The position numbers were made by a program, and so were the translations under genes. Under the pieces are notes generated by a model, which saw only the letters and a list, made by a program, of their open reading frames with translations, searched no databases and was not told where the DNA came from. A stretch of DNA of 64,000 nucleotides from M55B112 sp040903745 (lineage in GTDB: Bacteria > Bacteroidota > Bacteroidia > Bacteroidales > GCA-2748055): the NCBI GenBank assembly GCA_040903745.1, contig JBBDUV010000006.1, forward strand, positions 62,001 to 126,000, written 5' to 3'. Shown one piece after another: positions 34,015-42,335 of the stretch. Positions within the stretch are counted from its first letter, which is position 1; each line of letters begins with the position of its first letter.

Positions 34015-36057
34015 ATGCGTCGAATTCTATTGGTTTTTACTCTATCGACGATCATTTCAGCTGTATATGCGCAAGAGAATGCTGAAGCGTTGATAGGTGG
34101 AATGGACACAATCGGTAACGATTCGGTTGTTTTTACACCGGAGACAGCATCAGCCTATATGACGGGTTTGTTGAATATGGAAAACCTGTGGAGCCCTGAA
34201 GGAGACACTATGAGGCTCTCCCTTGCAAGGTTGGTGAATCACTTTGAGGAACCTTTCGATTCTGTAGAAAACCGGCTGATCAGATTTAATTACGATTCCA
34301 TTCGTCTTAAAAATATGAGTATTATACACAATGATACATTGCCCCTGAGGTGGCTGAATGATTCAACTTTGATCGTCGATACGACAGAGCTGGAAAAGGA
34401 CCCCTTTATTGTGCAGAAGACCATTGTAAAAAAAGCAATTGACACAACATCCCTCCCTTTTCAATATGACCTGCCCAGTGCAGAGAAACTTCTCCAGGGC
34501 AAGCCCCAGGAGCAGGACTCACTGGTTATGGCTAAGGATACGGTAACAGGATTACAGGATACAACCCTAACCTCCGATGATCTGTATATTCAGAAGAGGG
34601 AGCCCGATAAACAAAAATTGGAGAGCCTAAAAAATCGAAAGGGTATCATGATTGTTGAACTAGATACCATTATTGAGGTTTTCCTGGATACACTTTTCCT
34701 TCAATCACAGAATATTGAAATTCACCGATTGATTGATGATCGTATTGTTCCTTCTTTTCTTCCCCCCGACAGCCATAAAGCATTCAGATTTTTACCCGAT
34801 TCCAGTAAAATAGTTGTATCAGACACAATGGAGGTTATTGTGCCGGAAGGAAAGTCTCCGTTCTATATTATACCTAGTGAAAAGATGCCAGATTCTCTTA
34901 GACTGGCTGTTGAGACCCTATTAGCATATACGAACCAGCGTGATTCAATTCTTCTATATTTCAATGATATACAAGGAGGTAAGATCCCCTTCTGGTTAAC
35001 ATCAGGAAAAGATGAACTATACAGATACTGGGTAAAGAATTATAAGAATGACTCCATTACGATTTGGGTGGGCAATCCTTCAAAACTGGATATTACCCTT
35101 CTCCTGGAACAGGATGTTCATGTGAACCGTTTGACCAAGGATGTGTTGGATGAACTCCCAATTACAGATCTCAGACCTGTTAGGACACTTGCCGAGGTTG
35201 AGCCCCTAAAGGAGATTCCCGTATACTGGGAGTATAATTTTTCGAGCTCCTTTTCTGTAAACCAAACCTATCTGTCCAACTGGTCCAAAGGGGGTGAAAG
35301 CTCGCTTTCGAATATGCTGGATATCAATGGTACAGCGATACATACCAACAAGGCTGAAAAGACAGAGTGGACCAATAATTTTCGACTGAAATATGGAAGT
35401 ACCATTACGGAAGAGTACGGCTTGCGAACCAATACCGATATGTTTAACCTGAATTCACAGTTTAACAAGGTGATTAAGGAGAAGATAGACTTCAGCGCGT
35501 TGTTCTACATGAAGAACCAGATTGCAAGAGGGTATAAGTATCCGAACGATTCTGTTGTGGTGTCAAAATTCCTGAATCCCGGCACATTCACCATTGGTGC
35601 AGGGCTGGAGTATAAACCTTTTAAGAAAACGACACTGAACTTTTCCGTGTTGTCGTATAAAAACACCTTTGTTCTTGATACAGCAAATATTGATCAGACG
35701 AGACATGGTATTGAGAAAGACAAACGCACAAGACAGGAGATGGGTGGACAATTGCTTGTGAAAAACAGTATCAGTATTTTGGACGGACTGGATATGTCCA
35801 ATACATTGCGTTTGTTTACAAATTATCTCAATAAGCCCCAGAATGTTGATGTCGACTGGGAGATAAACTTAGAACGTAAGATTAACTGGTACTTTACAAT
35901 CCTTCTGAATTTTCACTTTATTTATGACGATGATATACGGTTTCCGGTATATGATGAAAAAGATACACCTGTATTGCTGCCTGACGGGAGCACAAAAAAA
36001 GAGCCGAAGCTCCAGTTTAAACAATTTATGGGGCTTACACTCTCCTTCAAGTTCTAG
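34015..36057 (+). CDS. DUF3078 outer-membrane beta-barrel protein
   Basis: 680 residues. The ATG at 34015 (MRRILLVFTLSTIISAVYAQ) gives a clean cleaved signal peptide; the frame is open further upstream but there it overlaps lptB. Residues about 25-400 are a periplasmic region rich in Asp, Leu and Thr with repeated ...DTT/DS segments. From about 400 to the end is the DUF3078 domain (NQTYLSNWSKGGESSLS, TEWTNNFRLKYG) with alternating aromatic strands and a terminal Phe (LTLSFKF), as in outer-membrane barrels. The link with lptB suggests an envelope role, but none is proven. The stop is followed immediately by a mobile hairpin. Confidence 0.85.
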   Translation: MRRILLVFTLSTIISAVYAQENAEALIGGMDTIGNDSVVFTPETASAYMTGLLNMENLWSPEGDTMRLSLARLVNHFEEPFDSVENRLIRFNYDSIRLKNMSIIHNDTLPLRWLNDSTLIVDTTELEKDPFIVQKTIVKKAIDTTSLPFQYDLPSAEKLLQGKPQEQDSLVMAKDTVTGLQDTTLTSDDLYIQKREPDKQKLESLKNRKGIMIVELDTIIEVFLDTLFLQSQNIEIHRLIDDRIVPSFLPPDSHKAFRFLPDSSKIVVSDTMEVIVPEGKSPFYIIPSEKMPDSLRLAVETLLAYTNQRDSILLYFNDIQGGKIPFWLTSGKDELYRYWVKNYKNDSITIWVGNPSKLDITLLLEQDVHVNRLTKDVLDELPITDLRPVRTLAEVEPLKEIPVYWEYNFSSSFSVNQTYLSNWSKGGESSLSNMLDINGTAIHTNKAEKTEWTNNFRLKYGSTITEEYGLRTNTDMFNLNSQFNKVIKEKIDFSALFYMKNQIARGYKYPNDSVVVSKFLNPGTFTIGAGLEYKPFKKTTLNFSVLSYKNTFVLDTANIDQTRHGIEKDKRTRQEMGGQLLVKNSISILDGLDMSNTLRLFTNYLNKPQNVDVDWEINLERKINWYFTILLNFHFIYDDDIRFPVYDEKDTPVLLPDGSTKKEPKLQFKQFMGLTLSFKF

Positions 36058-36059
36058 CT

Positions 36060-36232
36060 AGTGGCTGTCCATAAAGTCCGATAACTGCGTTACTGCAAAA
36101 ATTCTAAATCCTCGAATACAATAGTATACTGCGGTTTATAATTTTTGCGCGCCTTGTCCGCCGTACTTAGGTACTAAGGCAGGCGGTGCCTTGTTCTCGA
36201 ACTTTATGATCCAGCCACTCCGACTCTATTGA
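36060..36232. mobile_element. Family A inverted-repeat element, copy A2, with nested element B
   Basis: AGTGGCTGTCCATAAAGT at the left and ACTTTATGATCCAGCCACT at the right are terminal inverted repeats (36060-36219, 160 bp). The remaining CCGACTCTATTGA tail is also seen beside the A3 fragment at 43630. Compared with A1 (123 bp, opposite orientation) it has exactly 37 extra bases, explained by element B. The unit plus tail is flanked by CAAGTTCTAGCT direct repeats at 36048-36059 and 36233-36244. It starts 3 bp after the DUF3078 stop codon. Confidence 0.75.
36157..36188. mobile_element. 32-bp hairpin element B inserted in A2 with 5-bp duplication
   Basis: The unit folds as CCGCC / GGCGG outer and CTTAG / CTAAG inner stems with a GTA/GCA internal loop. 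It is bounded by CCTTG at 36152-36156 and 36189-36193, whereas A1 has a single (C/T)TTG at that point. So 32 + 5 bases account for the 37-base size difference. A second copy is at 36388-36419. Confidence 0.7.
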
Positions 36233-36244
36233 CAAGTTCTAGCT

Positions 36245-36449
36245 AGTGGCTGCAAGAAAACTCCATTTTACTCACGAATTGTTTATTTTCAATTGTGTTC
36301 GTGAGCTAAAGGTTCTGCGTTATGCTCGTCTGGAAATTCGTCATTTACGATTAGTAAACTCCTCATTTCCAGACTTCGCAAGCGCTGACCGCCGTACTTA
36401 GGTACTATGGCAGGCGGTGCTTGAAAATGAAGCTTTCTTACTAGCCACT
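36245..36449. mobile_element. Family D inverted-repeat element, copy D2, containing second element B
   Basis: Terminal inverted repeats AGTGGCTGCAAGAAA (36245-36259) and TTTCTTACTAGCCACT (36434-36449). Internally it has two further inverted pairs (CTCACGAATTG / CAATTGTGTTCGTGAG and CTGGAAATTCGTCATTTACG / AGTAAACTCCTCATTTCCAG). Core TCTGCGTTATGCTCGTCTG (36314-36332) is shared with D1 at 922-940. Element B sits at 36388-36419. No coding capacity. Confidence 0.65.
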
Positions 36450-36461
36450 TGTAAAAACACA

Positions 36462-36500
36462 TAGTTTTGGCTTCGCCGAGCTCGTAAACTCGGTTCTTTC
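36462..36500. repeat. Dispersed GGCTTCGCCGAG hairpin unit
   Basis: TAGTTTTGGCTTCGCCGAG followed by CTCGTAAACTCGGTTCTTTC. Same unit as at 951, 19064 and 24811. The left and right halves can form a stem of GCCGAG with CTCGGT. Confidence 0.6.
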
Positions 36501-36509
36501 AAGGACTAG

Positions 36510-37637
36510 TTAGTGTTTGTTGGTAATCTCCAAAACGTTATAGAGTGTGTGTAGTTTCTCTATTACTAGTTGATTGTCGGGATCTTTATCAAGTGCTTTC
36601 TCCAGCCATTCGACTGAAAGGGCAAATTCAGCTTCAGCTTTGGCCTGTTCATCAAGAAAGATTCGGTTATTGGTAATGGTTCTTGCATGTTCCTGGATAT
36701 CTACGCCTAAATTGTAATAGCATGTACCGATATTGGTATAGATTTCAATCTCTTCAGGAGCCAGCTCTGCCGACCTCTTATATGCTGTAATGGCTTTTCT
36801 GTATTGCTCAGTTTTTTGATAAATGAGTCCTTTCGTGTATGGAAAGATATAATTGGAAGGGTCTCTGGCAGATGCAGTGTCAAGCGTTGCTAGAGCCTTT
36901 TCAGTATCATTTGTTTGAAATAGCATATCGACCAACAGCATTACCAGGTCCTCATTTTCTTCATAGCGTTCAATATCTTCAATAAGCAATTCTACTGCAG
37001 AAGCGGTATCTTCTCTTTCCAGGTGAACAGTGAAAAGGAGGTGGGATACATTTGGATCATACTTGTGTTGGTTTAATTGACTCAAATAGTCGATGGCCTT
37101 CTCCCACTCTCCTCCTTCATAGGCAGCAAGCGCTGTGTTGTATATCAGATTCGTATCTATTTCTACTGTGAGGATAGGACTCCAGTTGATCTGAAGTGCC
37201 TGTTCGAATGCCCTTAAAGCTTCCTTATACTGCTTGTCCCTGAATTGTTTTTCCCCCAATTGCTGAAAATCATTTGCAAGCAAAACATACAATGGGGCCA
37301 GTTGTTTTTCCATCCTTCCCCTGGAATCCAGTTCCAGGGCTTTCTCATAGGAGTCGTAAGCAACATAAAGCTGATCGGGATAAAGCTCGTAATGTTTCTT
37401 GTTGTTTTTTTCAATACCCTTTTCGTATGCGGTCTGACATAAAAGTCCCCTGGCATACCATGTTACCGCCCAGTCGGCTGTTTTTTCAGCCTCTGCCGCC
37501 TCCTCTATGGCCGTTTTGGCCTCATCATATTTTGCTGTTTCAATGAGCTGAAACAGTGAGACTACCTTGCTTCTCTGTGCCTGTAATATGTTAACGCAGC
37601 CGGTGAATATGATTGCTATGATGATGAATCTGTTCAT
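36510..37637 (-). CDS. Exported TPR-repeat protein
   Basis: 375 residues from ATG 37637 (MNRFIIIAIIFTGCVNILQAQ), which gives a cleaved signal peptide; an upstream GTG (37658) would add a few residues. Then about seven tetratricopeptide repeats, for example YDSYEKALELDSRG (about 95), EALRAFEQALQINW (about 135), EKALATLDTASARDPSN (about 245), RKAITAYKRSAELAPEEIEIYTN and WLEKALDKDPDNQ (about 345). It is a periplasmic scaffold or interaction protein; a partner cannot be named. Convergent with the DUF3078 gene across the repeat cluster. Confidence 0.85.
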   Translation of the reverse strand: MNRFIIIAIIFTGCVNILQAQRSKVVSLFQLIETAKYDEAKTAIEEAAEAEKTADWAVTWYARGLLCQTAYEKGIEKNNKKHYELYPDQLYVAYDSYEKALELDSRGRMEKQLAPLYVLLANDFQQLGEKQFRDKQYKEALRAFEQALQINWSPILTVEIDTNLIYNTALAAYEGGEWEKAIDYLSQLNQHKYDPNVSHLLFTVHLEREDTASAVELLIEDIERYEENEDLVMLLVDMLFQTNDTEKALATLDTASARDPSNYIFPYTKGLIYQKTEQYRKAITAYKRSAELAPEEIEIYTNIGTCYYNLGVDIQEHARTITNNRIFLDEQAKAEAEFALSVEWLEKALDKDPDNQLVIEKLHTLYNVLEITNKH

Positions 37638-37844
37638 GGATACTCCTACCATTTTCACGCAAAAGTAGTTTAATTTTCCGTTTTTTTGAAGCTGGTTTTA
37701 AATGGCCCGTTGAGCCAATTGCGCGTTAACTAAGTTTGACATCGGACACTGTTAGTTATTCACATAACATAATAATCATTAAATGAGTTATTTATATTCT
37801 TCCACACGGGCAAATATTTCTTTTCTAATTCTAAAAAATTCCAT

Positions 37845-37852
37845 TAAATTTG
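37845..37852 (+). promoter_or_regulatory. -7 box (TAAATTTG) for tRNA-Leu
   Basis: TAAATTTG 15 bases before the tRNA 5' end fits TAnnTTTG. TCTTTT about 20 bases further upstream is a weak -33. Confidence 0.55.
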
Positions 37853-37867
37853 CACGACCATTTTTGA

Positions 37868-37952
37868 GCGGATGTGGCGGAATTGGTAGACGCGCCAGAC
37901 TTAGGATCTGGTTCCTTCGGGAGTGGGGGTTCGAGTCCCTTCATCCGCACCA
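37868..37952 (+). tRNA. tRNA-Leu (anticodon UAG)
   Basis: 85-nt cloverleaf with the acceptor stem GCGGATG / CATCCGC, discriminator A and encoded CCA. D-arm GGCGGAATTGGTAGACGC, anticodon loop ACTTAGGAT with TAG, a long class II variable arm (GTTCCTTCGGGAGT) typical of Leu, and T-arm GGGGGTTCGAGTCCCT are all present. Confidence 0.96.
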
Positions 37953-37962
37953 AAACTGACCG

Positions 37963-38005
37963 AACCGCGAGGCATACCATGGTGGTGTACCGGAGCGGTT
38001 TTTTA
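37963..38005 (+). terminator. Terminator after tRNA-Leu
   Basis: AACCGC (37963-37968) pairs with GCGGTT (37995-38000). Within the loop GGCATACCA and TGGTGTACC can add a second, imperfect stem. A run of six T follows. Confidence 0.75.
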
Positions 38006-38109
38006 CAATAGAAAATAAACTTTTTCTGTGAATAGCAGGTCACCAGCGATCAGATTGATAATGATAGCTAGTATAAATAATCAAACATTTATTTAAAGGA
38101 ATTGTATCG

Positions 38110-39465
38110 ATGAATATTACAAGAGAAGATGTTGACAAATTAAATGCATTATTAACAGTAACGGTTGAGAAATCCGATTATGATGAGAAGGTAGATAAGG
38201 TGCTGCGCGAATATCGCCGCAATGCCAATATTAAGGGATTCAGGCAGGGGAACGCCCCCCTGGGAATGATCAGGCGCATGTATTATGTTCCAGTATTGGC
38301 CGAGGAAGTTAACAAGTTGGTATCGGAGTCTCTTTATGAATATATCAGCAATGAGGAGCTCAGAATCCTTGGGGAGCCGATGGCGAAGAGGGATGAGGAG
38401 AAGACGATCGATTTTGAAAAAGATGACAAATTTGAATTTCAGTTTGAACTTGGGCTTTCGCCGGAGATTGAGATTGAGATAACAGGGAAGGATAAATTTC
38501 CCTGGTACAGGATCAAGATTGATAAGAAGGAGTTGGAGGAGTACAAGGACAATGTGGCCAGGCGCTATGGAGAATTTATATCTGTGGATGCGGCCGGAAA
38601 TAGTGAGTTAATTAAAGGTAACCTGGTAAAGTTAAACCAGGAAGATGAAGAGGCTGAGGGAGGAATCAGTGTGGATGATGTCTCCATGTCGCTCGATATG
38701 ATGAAGGATGAAGGGCAGCAAAAGCTCTTCCAGGATGCAAAAAAGGGAGATGAGGTGGTCTTTGATGTGAAGAAGGCCTATCCCAACGATACAGAGGTGG
38801 CTTCCTTGCTCAGGATCAATAAAGATGAAGTTCCCCTGATCGGTGGAAAGTTTAAATGTACCATCAACGATATTCAGAAATTTGAAAAGGCTGAGATCAA
38901 CCAGGAGCTGTTTGATAAGATCTATGGTGCGGGAACGGTGAAATCGGAGGCGGAATTTATAGATAAGCTGAAGGAGGAGATGGCAAGTCAGTATGAGCGT
39001 GAAAGCGACTACCGTTTTGGTATTGATGTGCGCGATAATATGATAGAAAAGGCCGGGTTGGAGCTGCCGGTGGAGTTTCTGAAAAGGTGGCTGCTGGAGA
39101 CCAATGAAAACATGACCAGTGAACAGGTGGAGAGTGAGTTTTCTAATTATGAAGATGATTTTCGCTGGCAACTGATCAAGGATCACCTGTATAAAGTTCA
39201 TGACATCAAGGTGGAAGAGCAGGAGATCAGGGATTCGGCCAAAGAGGTGGCCAGGGCACAGTACCAGCAGTATGGGATCATGGATATTCCCGATGAGTAC
39301 CTGGACAGCTACGCCAATGAGCTTTTGTCGAAAAAAGAGGAGGCGCGACGGATCACTGATCGTAAACTTGAAGAAAAATTGCTTAATTTTATAAAAAATA
39401 CTGCGAAAGTTGAAGAGAAGGAGATCTCTGTCGATAAATTCAAGAAGTTATTTGACAACAAATAA
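38110..39465 (+). CDS. tig: Trigger factor
   Basis: Ribosome-bound chaperone with prolyl isomerase domain. 451 residues. The N-terminal ribosome-binding domain contains KGFRQGNAPLGMIRRMYY (about 41-58), a divergent form of the GFRxGK loop. A middle PPIase-like domain (about 150-245) is followed by the helical C-terminal chaperone arms (about 260-450). The PPIase part looks degenerate, as in other Bacteroidetes. First gene of the tig-clpP-clpX set, 11 bp before clpP. Confidence 0.95.
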   Translation: MNITREDVDKLNALLTVTVEKSDYDEKVDKVLREYRRNANIKGFRQGNAPLGMIRRMYYVPVLAEEVNKLVSESLYEYISNEELRILGEPMAKRDEEKTIDFEKDDKFEFQFELGLSPEIEIEITGKDKFPWYRIKIDKKELEEYKDNVARRYGEFISVDAAGNSELIKGNLVKLNQEDEEAEGGISVDDVSMSLDMMKDEGQQKLFQDAKKGDEVVFDVKKAYPNDTEVASLLRINKDEVPLIGGKFKCTINDIQKFEKAEINQELFDKIYGAGTVKSEAEFIDKLKEEMASQYERESDYRFGIDVRDNMIEKAGLELPVEFLKRWLLETNENMTSEQVESEFSNYEDDFRWQLIKDHLYKVHDIKVEEQEIRDSAKEVARAQYQQYGIMDIPDEYLDSYANELLSKKEEARRITDRKLEEKLLNFIKNTAKVEEKEISVDKFKKLFDNK

Positions 39466-39476
39466 AAATTCGACTT

Positions 39477-40160
39477 ATGAGCCAAAATGATGATTTCACA
39501 AAGTATGCTACGAAGCACAGGGGAATCAGCAGCCTGACGCTGCACAATTTCACCTCTGCCTACAACAGCTATATTTCACCTACCATTATTGAGGAACGCC
39601 AGCTGAACGTTGCGTCCATGGATGTGTTTTCACGGCTGATGATGGACCGGATCATTTTTCTGGGCACACCCATTGATGACTATGTAGCCAATATTATTCA
39701 GGCACAGCTGCTCTACCTCGATTCGGCGGATCCGGCAAAGGATGTCCAGATCTATTTCAACTCCCCCGGGGGCAGTGTGCATGCTGGACTTGGTATTTAC
39801 GATACCATGCAGTATACCAATTGCGATGTTTCAACGATCTGTACAGGGATGGCCGCATCCATGGCTGCGGTGCTGCTGACCGCAGGCACTGCCGGTAAGC
39901 GTTCAGCCCTTAAACACTCCAGGGTAATGATACACCAACCGATGGGAGGAGCACAGGGACAGGCCTCCGATATTGAGATTACCACCCGTGAGATACTGAA
40001 ACTGAAGAATGAGCTGTACGCGATTATTGCTGAGCATTCCGGAAAAGATGTGAAGAAGGTGGAGAAGGACAGTGACAGGGATTACTGGATGACTTCCGAA
40101 GAGGCGAAGGCCTACGGAATGGTTGATGAGGTACTGGTTAGAACAAAGGATAAAAAATAG
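39477..40160 (+). CDS. clpP: ATP-dependent Clp protease proteolytic subunit
   Basis: 227-residue serine protease subunit. The catalytic triad is visible: Ser in GMAASMAAVL (about 122), His in HQPMGG (about 147) and Asp in SDRDYWMTSEEAKAYGMVDE (about 196). The N-terminal extension of about 30 residues may be processed. 5 bp before clpX, with which it forms the protease. Confidence 0.98.
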   Translation: MSQNDDFTKYATKHRGISSLTLHNFTSAYNSYISPTIIEERQLNVASMDVFSRLMMDRIIFLGTPIDDYVANIIQAQLLYLDSADPAKDVQIYFNSPGGSVHAGLGIYDTMQYTNCDVSTICTGMAASMAAVLLTAGTAGKRSALKHSRVMIHQPMGGAQGQASDIEITTREILKLKNELYAIIAEHSGKDVKKVEKDSDRDYWMTSEEAKAYGMVDEVLVRTKDKK

Positions 40161-40165
40161 AAATT

Positions 40166-41380
40166 ATGGATCGTTGCTCTTTTTGCGGAAGGGAAAAAAA
40201 GGATACCAATCTGCTCATTGCCGGAATATCCGCTCACATTTGCGACCGGTGTATTGAGCAGGCACACACCATCGTTGATGAGGAGCTTGGCTCGGCCGGC
40301 GTGTTTGAGCTGGGCGATATTAAATTGCTGAAGCCGAAGGAGATTAAGAGCTTTCTTGATCTGTATGTGATCGGTCAGAATGAGGCGAAGAAATACATCT
40401 CGGTGGCAGTTTACAACCATTATAAACGGTTGATGCAGAACGATTCCAAGGATGATGTGGAGATTGAAAAATCGAATATCATCCTGGTGGGGGAGACGGG
40501 TACAGGAAAGACGCTGCTGGCGAGAACCATTGCCAGGATGTTGCATGTGCCGTTTACCATTGTTGATGCTACCGTGCTGACAGAGGCGGGTTACGTGGGG
40601 GAGGATATTGAAAGTGTACTTACCCGCTTGCTGCAGGCGGCCGATTACAATGTGGAGGCGGCCGAAAAGGGGATCGTCTTTATCGATGAGATCGATAAGA
40701 TCGCACGCAAGGGAGACAATCCCTCCATTACCAGGGATGTATCGGGTGAAGGTGTACAGCAGGGACTGCTGAAACTTCTGGAAGGTTCTGTGGTGAATGT
40801 TCCCCCGCAGGGTGGCCGCAAGCACCCCGACCAAAAGATGATCCCGGTAAATACAAAGAATATCCTGTTCGTTTGTGGCGGTGCATTCGATGGTATCGAA
40901 AGAAAAATTGCGAATCGCCTGAATACACAGGTGGTTGGGTATACGGCTGCTAAAGAGACCGACAGGATCGACAAGAAGAATTTGCTGCAGTATATTGCAC
41001 CGCAGGATCTGAAGTCGTTCGGTCTGATCCCTGAGATCATCGGCCGGTTGCCGGTGCTTACCTACCTGGAGCCACTGAATGAGGAGGCGCTTCTGCTTAT
41101 TCTCACCGAGCCTAAGAATGCCATTACCAAGCAGTATGAAAAACTGTTTGAAATGGATGGGGTCAAGCTTACATGGGATAAGAAGGTGTTCGAGTATATC
41201 GTTGAGAAGGCGGTTGAATTTAAGCTGGGAGCACGCGGCTTGCGATCCATTTGCGAGGCCATTATGATTGATGTGATGTTCGAGATGGATTTCAACGAGG
41301 ATAAGGAGGTCAGGATCGGGATCAAATATGCAAAAGAGAAGCTCGAAAAATCGAATCTAAAAAGGTTGCGGGCCGCTTAA
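40166..41380 (+). CDS. clpX: ATP-dependent Clp protease ATP-binding subunit ClpX
   Basis: 404-residue AAA+ unfoldase. N-terminal zinc domain CSFCGREKK...CDRC (about 4-33), Walker A GETGTGKTLLARTIA (about 110), Walker B IVFIDEIDKIA (about 170), pore loop GYVGED (about 140), IGF-like ClpP-binding loop region around FGLIPEIIGRLPV (about 288), and sensor 2 GARGLRSICE (about 353). Complete. Follows clpP by 5 bp. Confidence 0.98.
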   Translation: MDRCSFCGREKKDTNLLIAGISAHICDRCIEQAHTIVDEELGSAGVFELGDIKLLKPKEIKSFLDLYVIGQNEAKKYISVAVYNHYKRLMQNDSKDDVEIEKSNIILVGETGTGKTLLARTIARMLHVPFTIVDATVLTEAGYVGEDIESVLTRLLQAADYNVEAAEKGIVFIDEIDKIARKGDNPSITRDVSGEGVQQGLLKLLEGSVVNVPPQGGRKHPDQKMIPVNTKNILFVCGGAFDGIERKIANRLNTQVVGYTAAKETDRIDKKNLLQYIAPQDLKSFGLIPEIIGRLPVLTYLEPLNEEALLLILTEPKNAITKQYEKLFEMDGVKLTWDKKVFEYIVEKAVEFKLGARGLRSICEAIMIDVMFEMDFNEDKEVRIGIKYAKEKLEKSNLKRLRAA

Positions 41381-41393
41381 TTGAATTGGAAAT

Positions 41394-42320
41394 TTGAAAA
41401 AATTCTGGGTTGTATTCAGCGTATCCCTGGCGATGGTTTTCTGGGGAATCACATTTGTTATTTTTAAATATGCCAACGAATCGTTTGATCCCATCGCGAT
41501 CATCTTTACCCGTTTGCTGATCTCCATTGTCTTCCTCTTTTCATTTGCATTTCTTACAGGCCGAATGATGCGTTTCCGTAAAGGTGATTTCAAGTGGTTC
41601 CTGTTGATGGCGATGTTCGAGCCGTTCATCTATTTTCTGGGCGAGTCGTTCGGTCTGTCGATGGTCTCACCCACCGTTGCCGCCATCATTGTATCCACTA
41701 TCCCTCTGTTCGTCCCCGTCGCCGCCTTTTTCCTATTGAAGGAGCGTTTGTCAATTACCAACATCATCGGACTGATGCTCTCCTTTGCCGGTGTCATCCT
41801 GGTTGTTATGGCCAGTGAGGGACGGCTGGCAGGAAACATCAAGGGGATTATACTTATGTTTGTCGCTGTTTTCGGGGCAGTGGGTTATACGATCATTGCC
41901 AAGCGGTTGCTGGATCACTACAACGGAATTTTTATCACCGCGTGGCAAAGCACACTGGGGCTGCTGTTTATCACACCTTTTTTTTTAACCCTTGAACTTC
42001 CCCACATCGATTTTTCAGCCATCTTACCACAGAGTATTTATGCGTTGTTGTACCTTGGCGTCTTTGGATCAGGCGTCTGCTTCATCCTGTTTGCTGTAGG
42101 TATCCGTGAGCTGGGTGCCTCTAAGGCGAATGTGTTTGCAAACCTGGTTCCGGTTGTAGCTGCCATCGTCTCATTCTTTGTACTGAAAGAGGCGATGCCT
42201 CTCATGAAGATTACAGGCATTGCTGTGGTACTGGCAGGACTGATGCTTTCACAGCGCACCGAGAAGGAGAGGCCCAATGCGAGACGTTGGCGAAAATGGA
42301 TCTGGATGCCCCGGGTGTAA
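41394..42320 (+). CDS. DMT-superfamily (EamA) transporter
   Basis: 308-residue membrane protein with ten predicted helices in two EamA repeats. MVFWGITFVIFKYANESFDPIAIIFTRL-type start (in pieces, residues about 14-41) and the second repeat from about 150 (AVGYTIIAKRLLDHYNG) are typical. The TTG at 41394 is the only start that keeps helix 1 intact. It begins 13 bp after clpX and ends 15 bp before a glycosyltransferase gene. Substrate unknown. Confidence 0.88.
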   Translation: MKKFWVVFSVSLAMVFWGITFVIFKYANESFDPIAIIFTRLLISIVFLFSFAFLTGRMMRFRKGDFKWFLLMAMFEPFIYFLGESFGLSMVSPTVAAIIVSTIPLFVPVAAFFLLKERLSITNIIGLMLSFAGVILVVMASEGRLAGNIKGIILMFVAVFGAVGYTIIAKRLLDHYNGIFITAWQSTLGLLFITPFFLTLELPHIDFSAILPQSIYALLYLGVFGSGVCFILFAVGIRELGASKANVFANLVPVVAAIVSFFVLKEAMPLMKITGIAVVLAGLMLSQRTEKERPNARRWRKWIWMPRV

Positions 42321-42335
42321 AAGTGACGGTTATTC

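Larger units (their letters stand above)
36058..36509. other. 452-bp gene-free interval filled by nested mobile hairpins
   Basis: Between the convergent DUF3078 and TPR genes, no coding frame is seen. The interval is almost wholly occupied by elements A2 (36060-36232), D2 (36245-36449) and a D-type tail (36462-36500), two of which contain the 32-bp element B. It is the densest repeat cluster in the window. Confidence 0.75.

Noticed and set aside
38632..39201. 189-codon frame antisense to tig
   Set aside because: It is a shadow of the trigger factor coding sequence. The hydrophobic look derives from the complement of its acidic codons.
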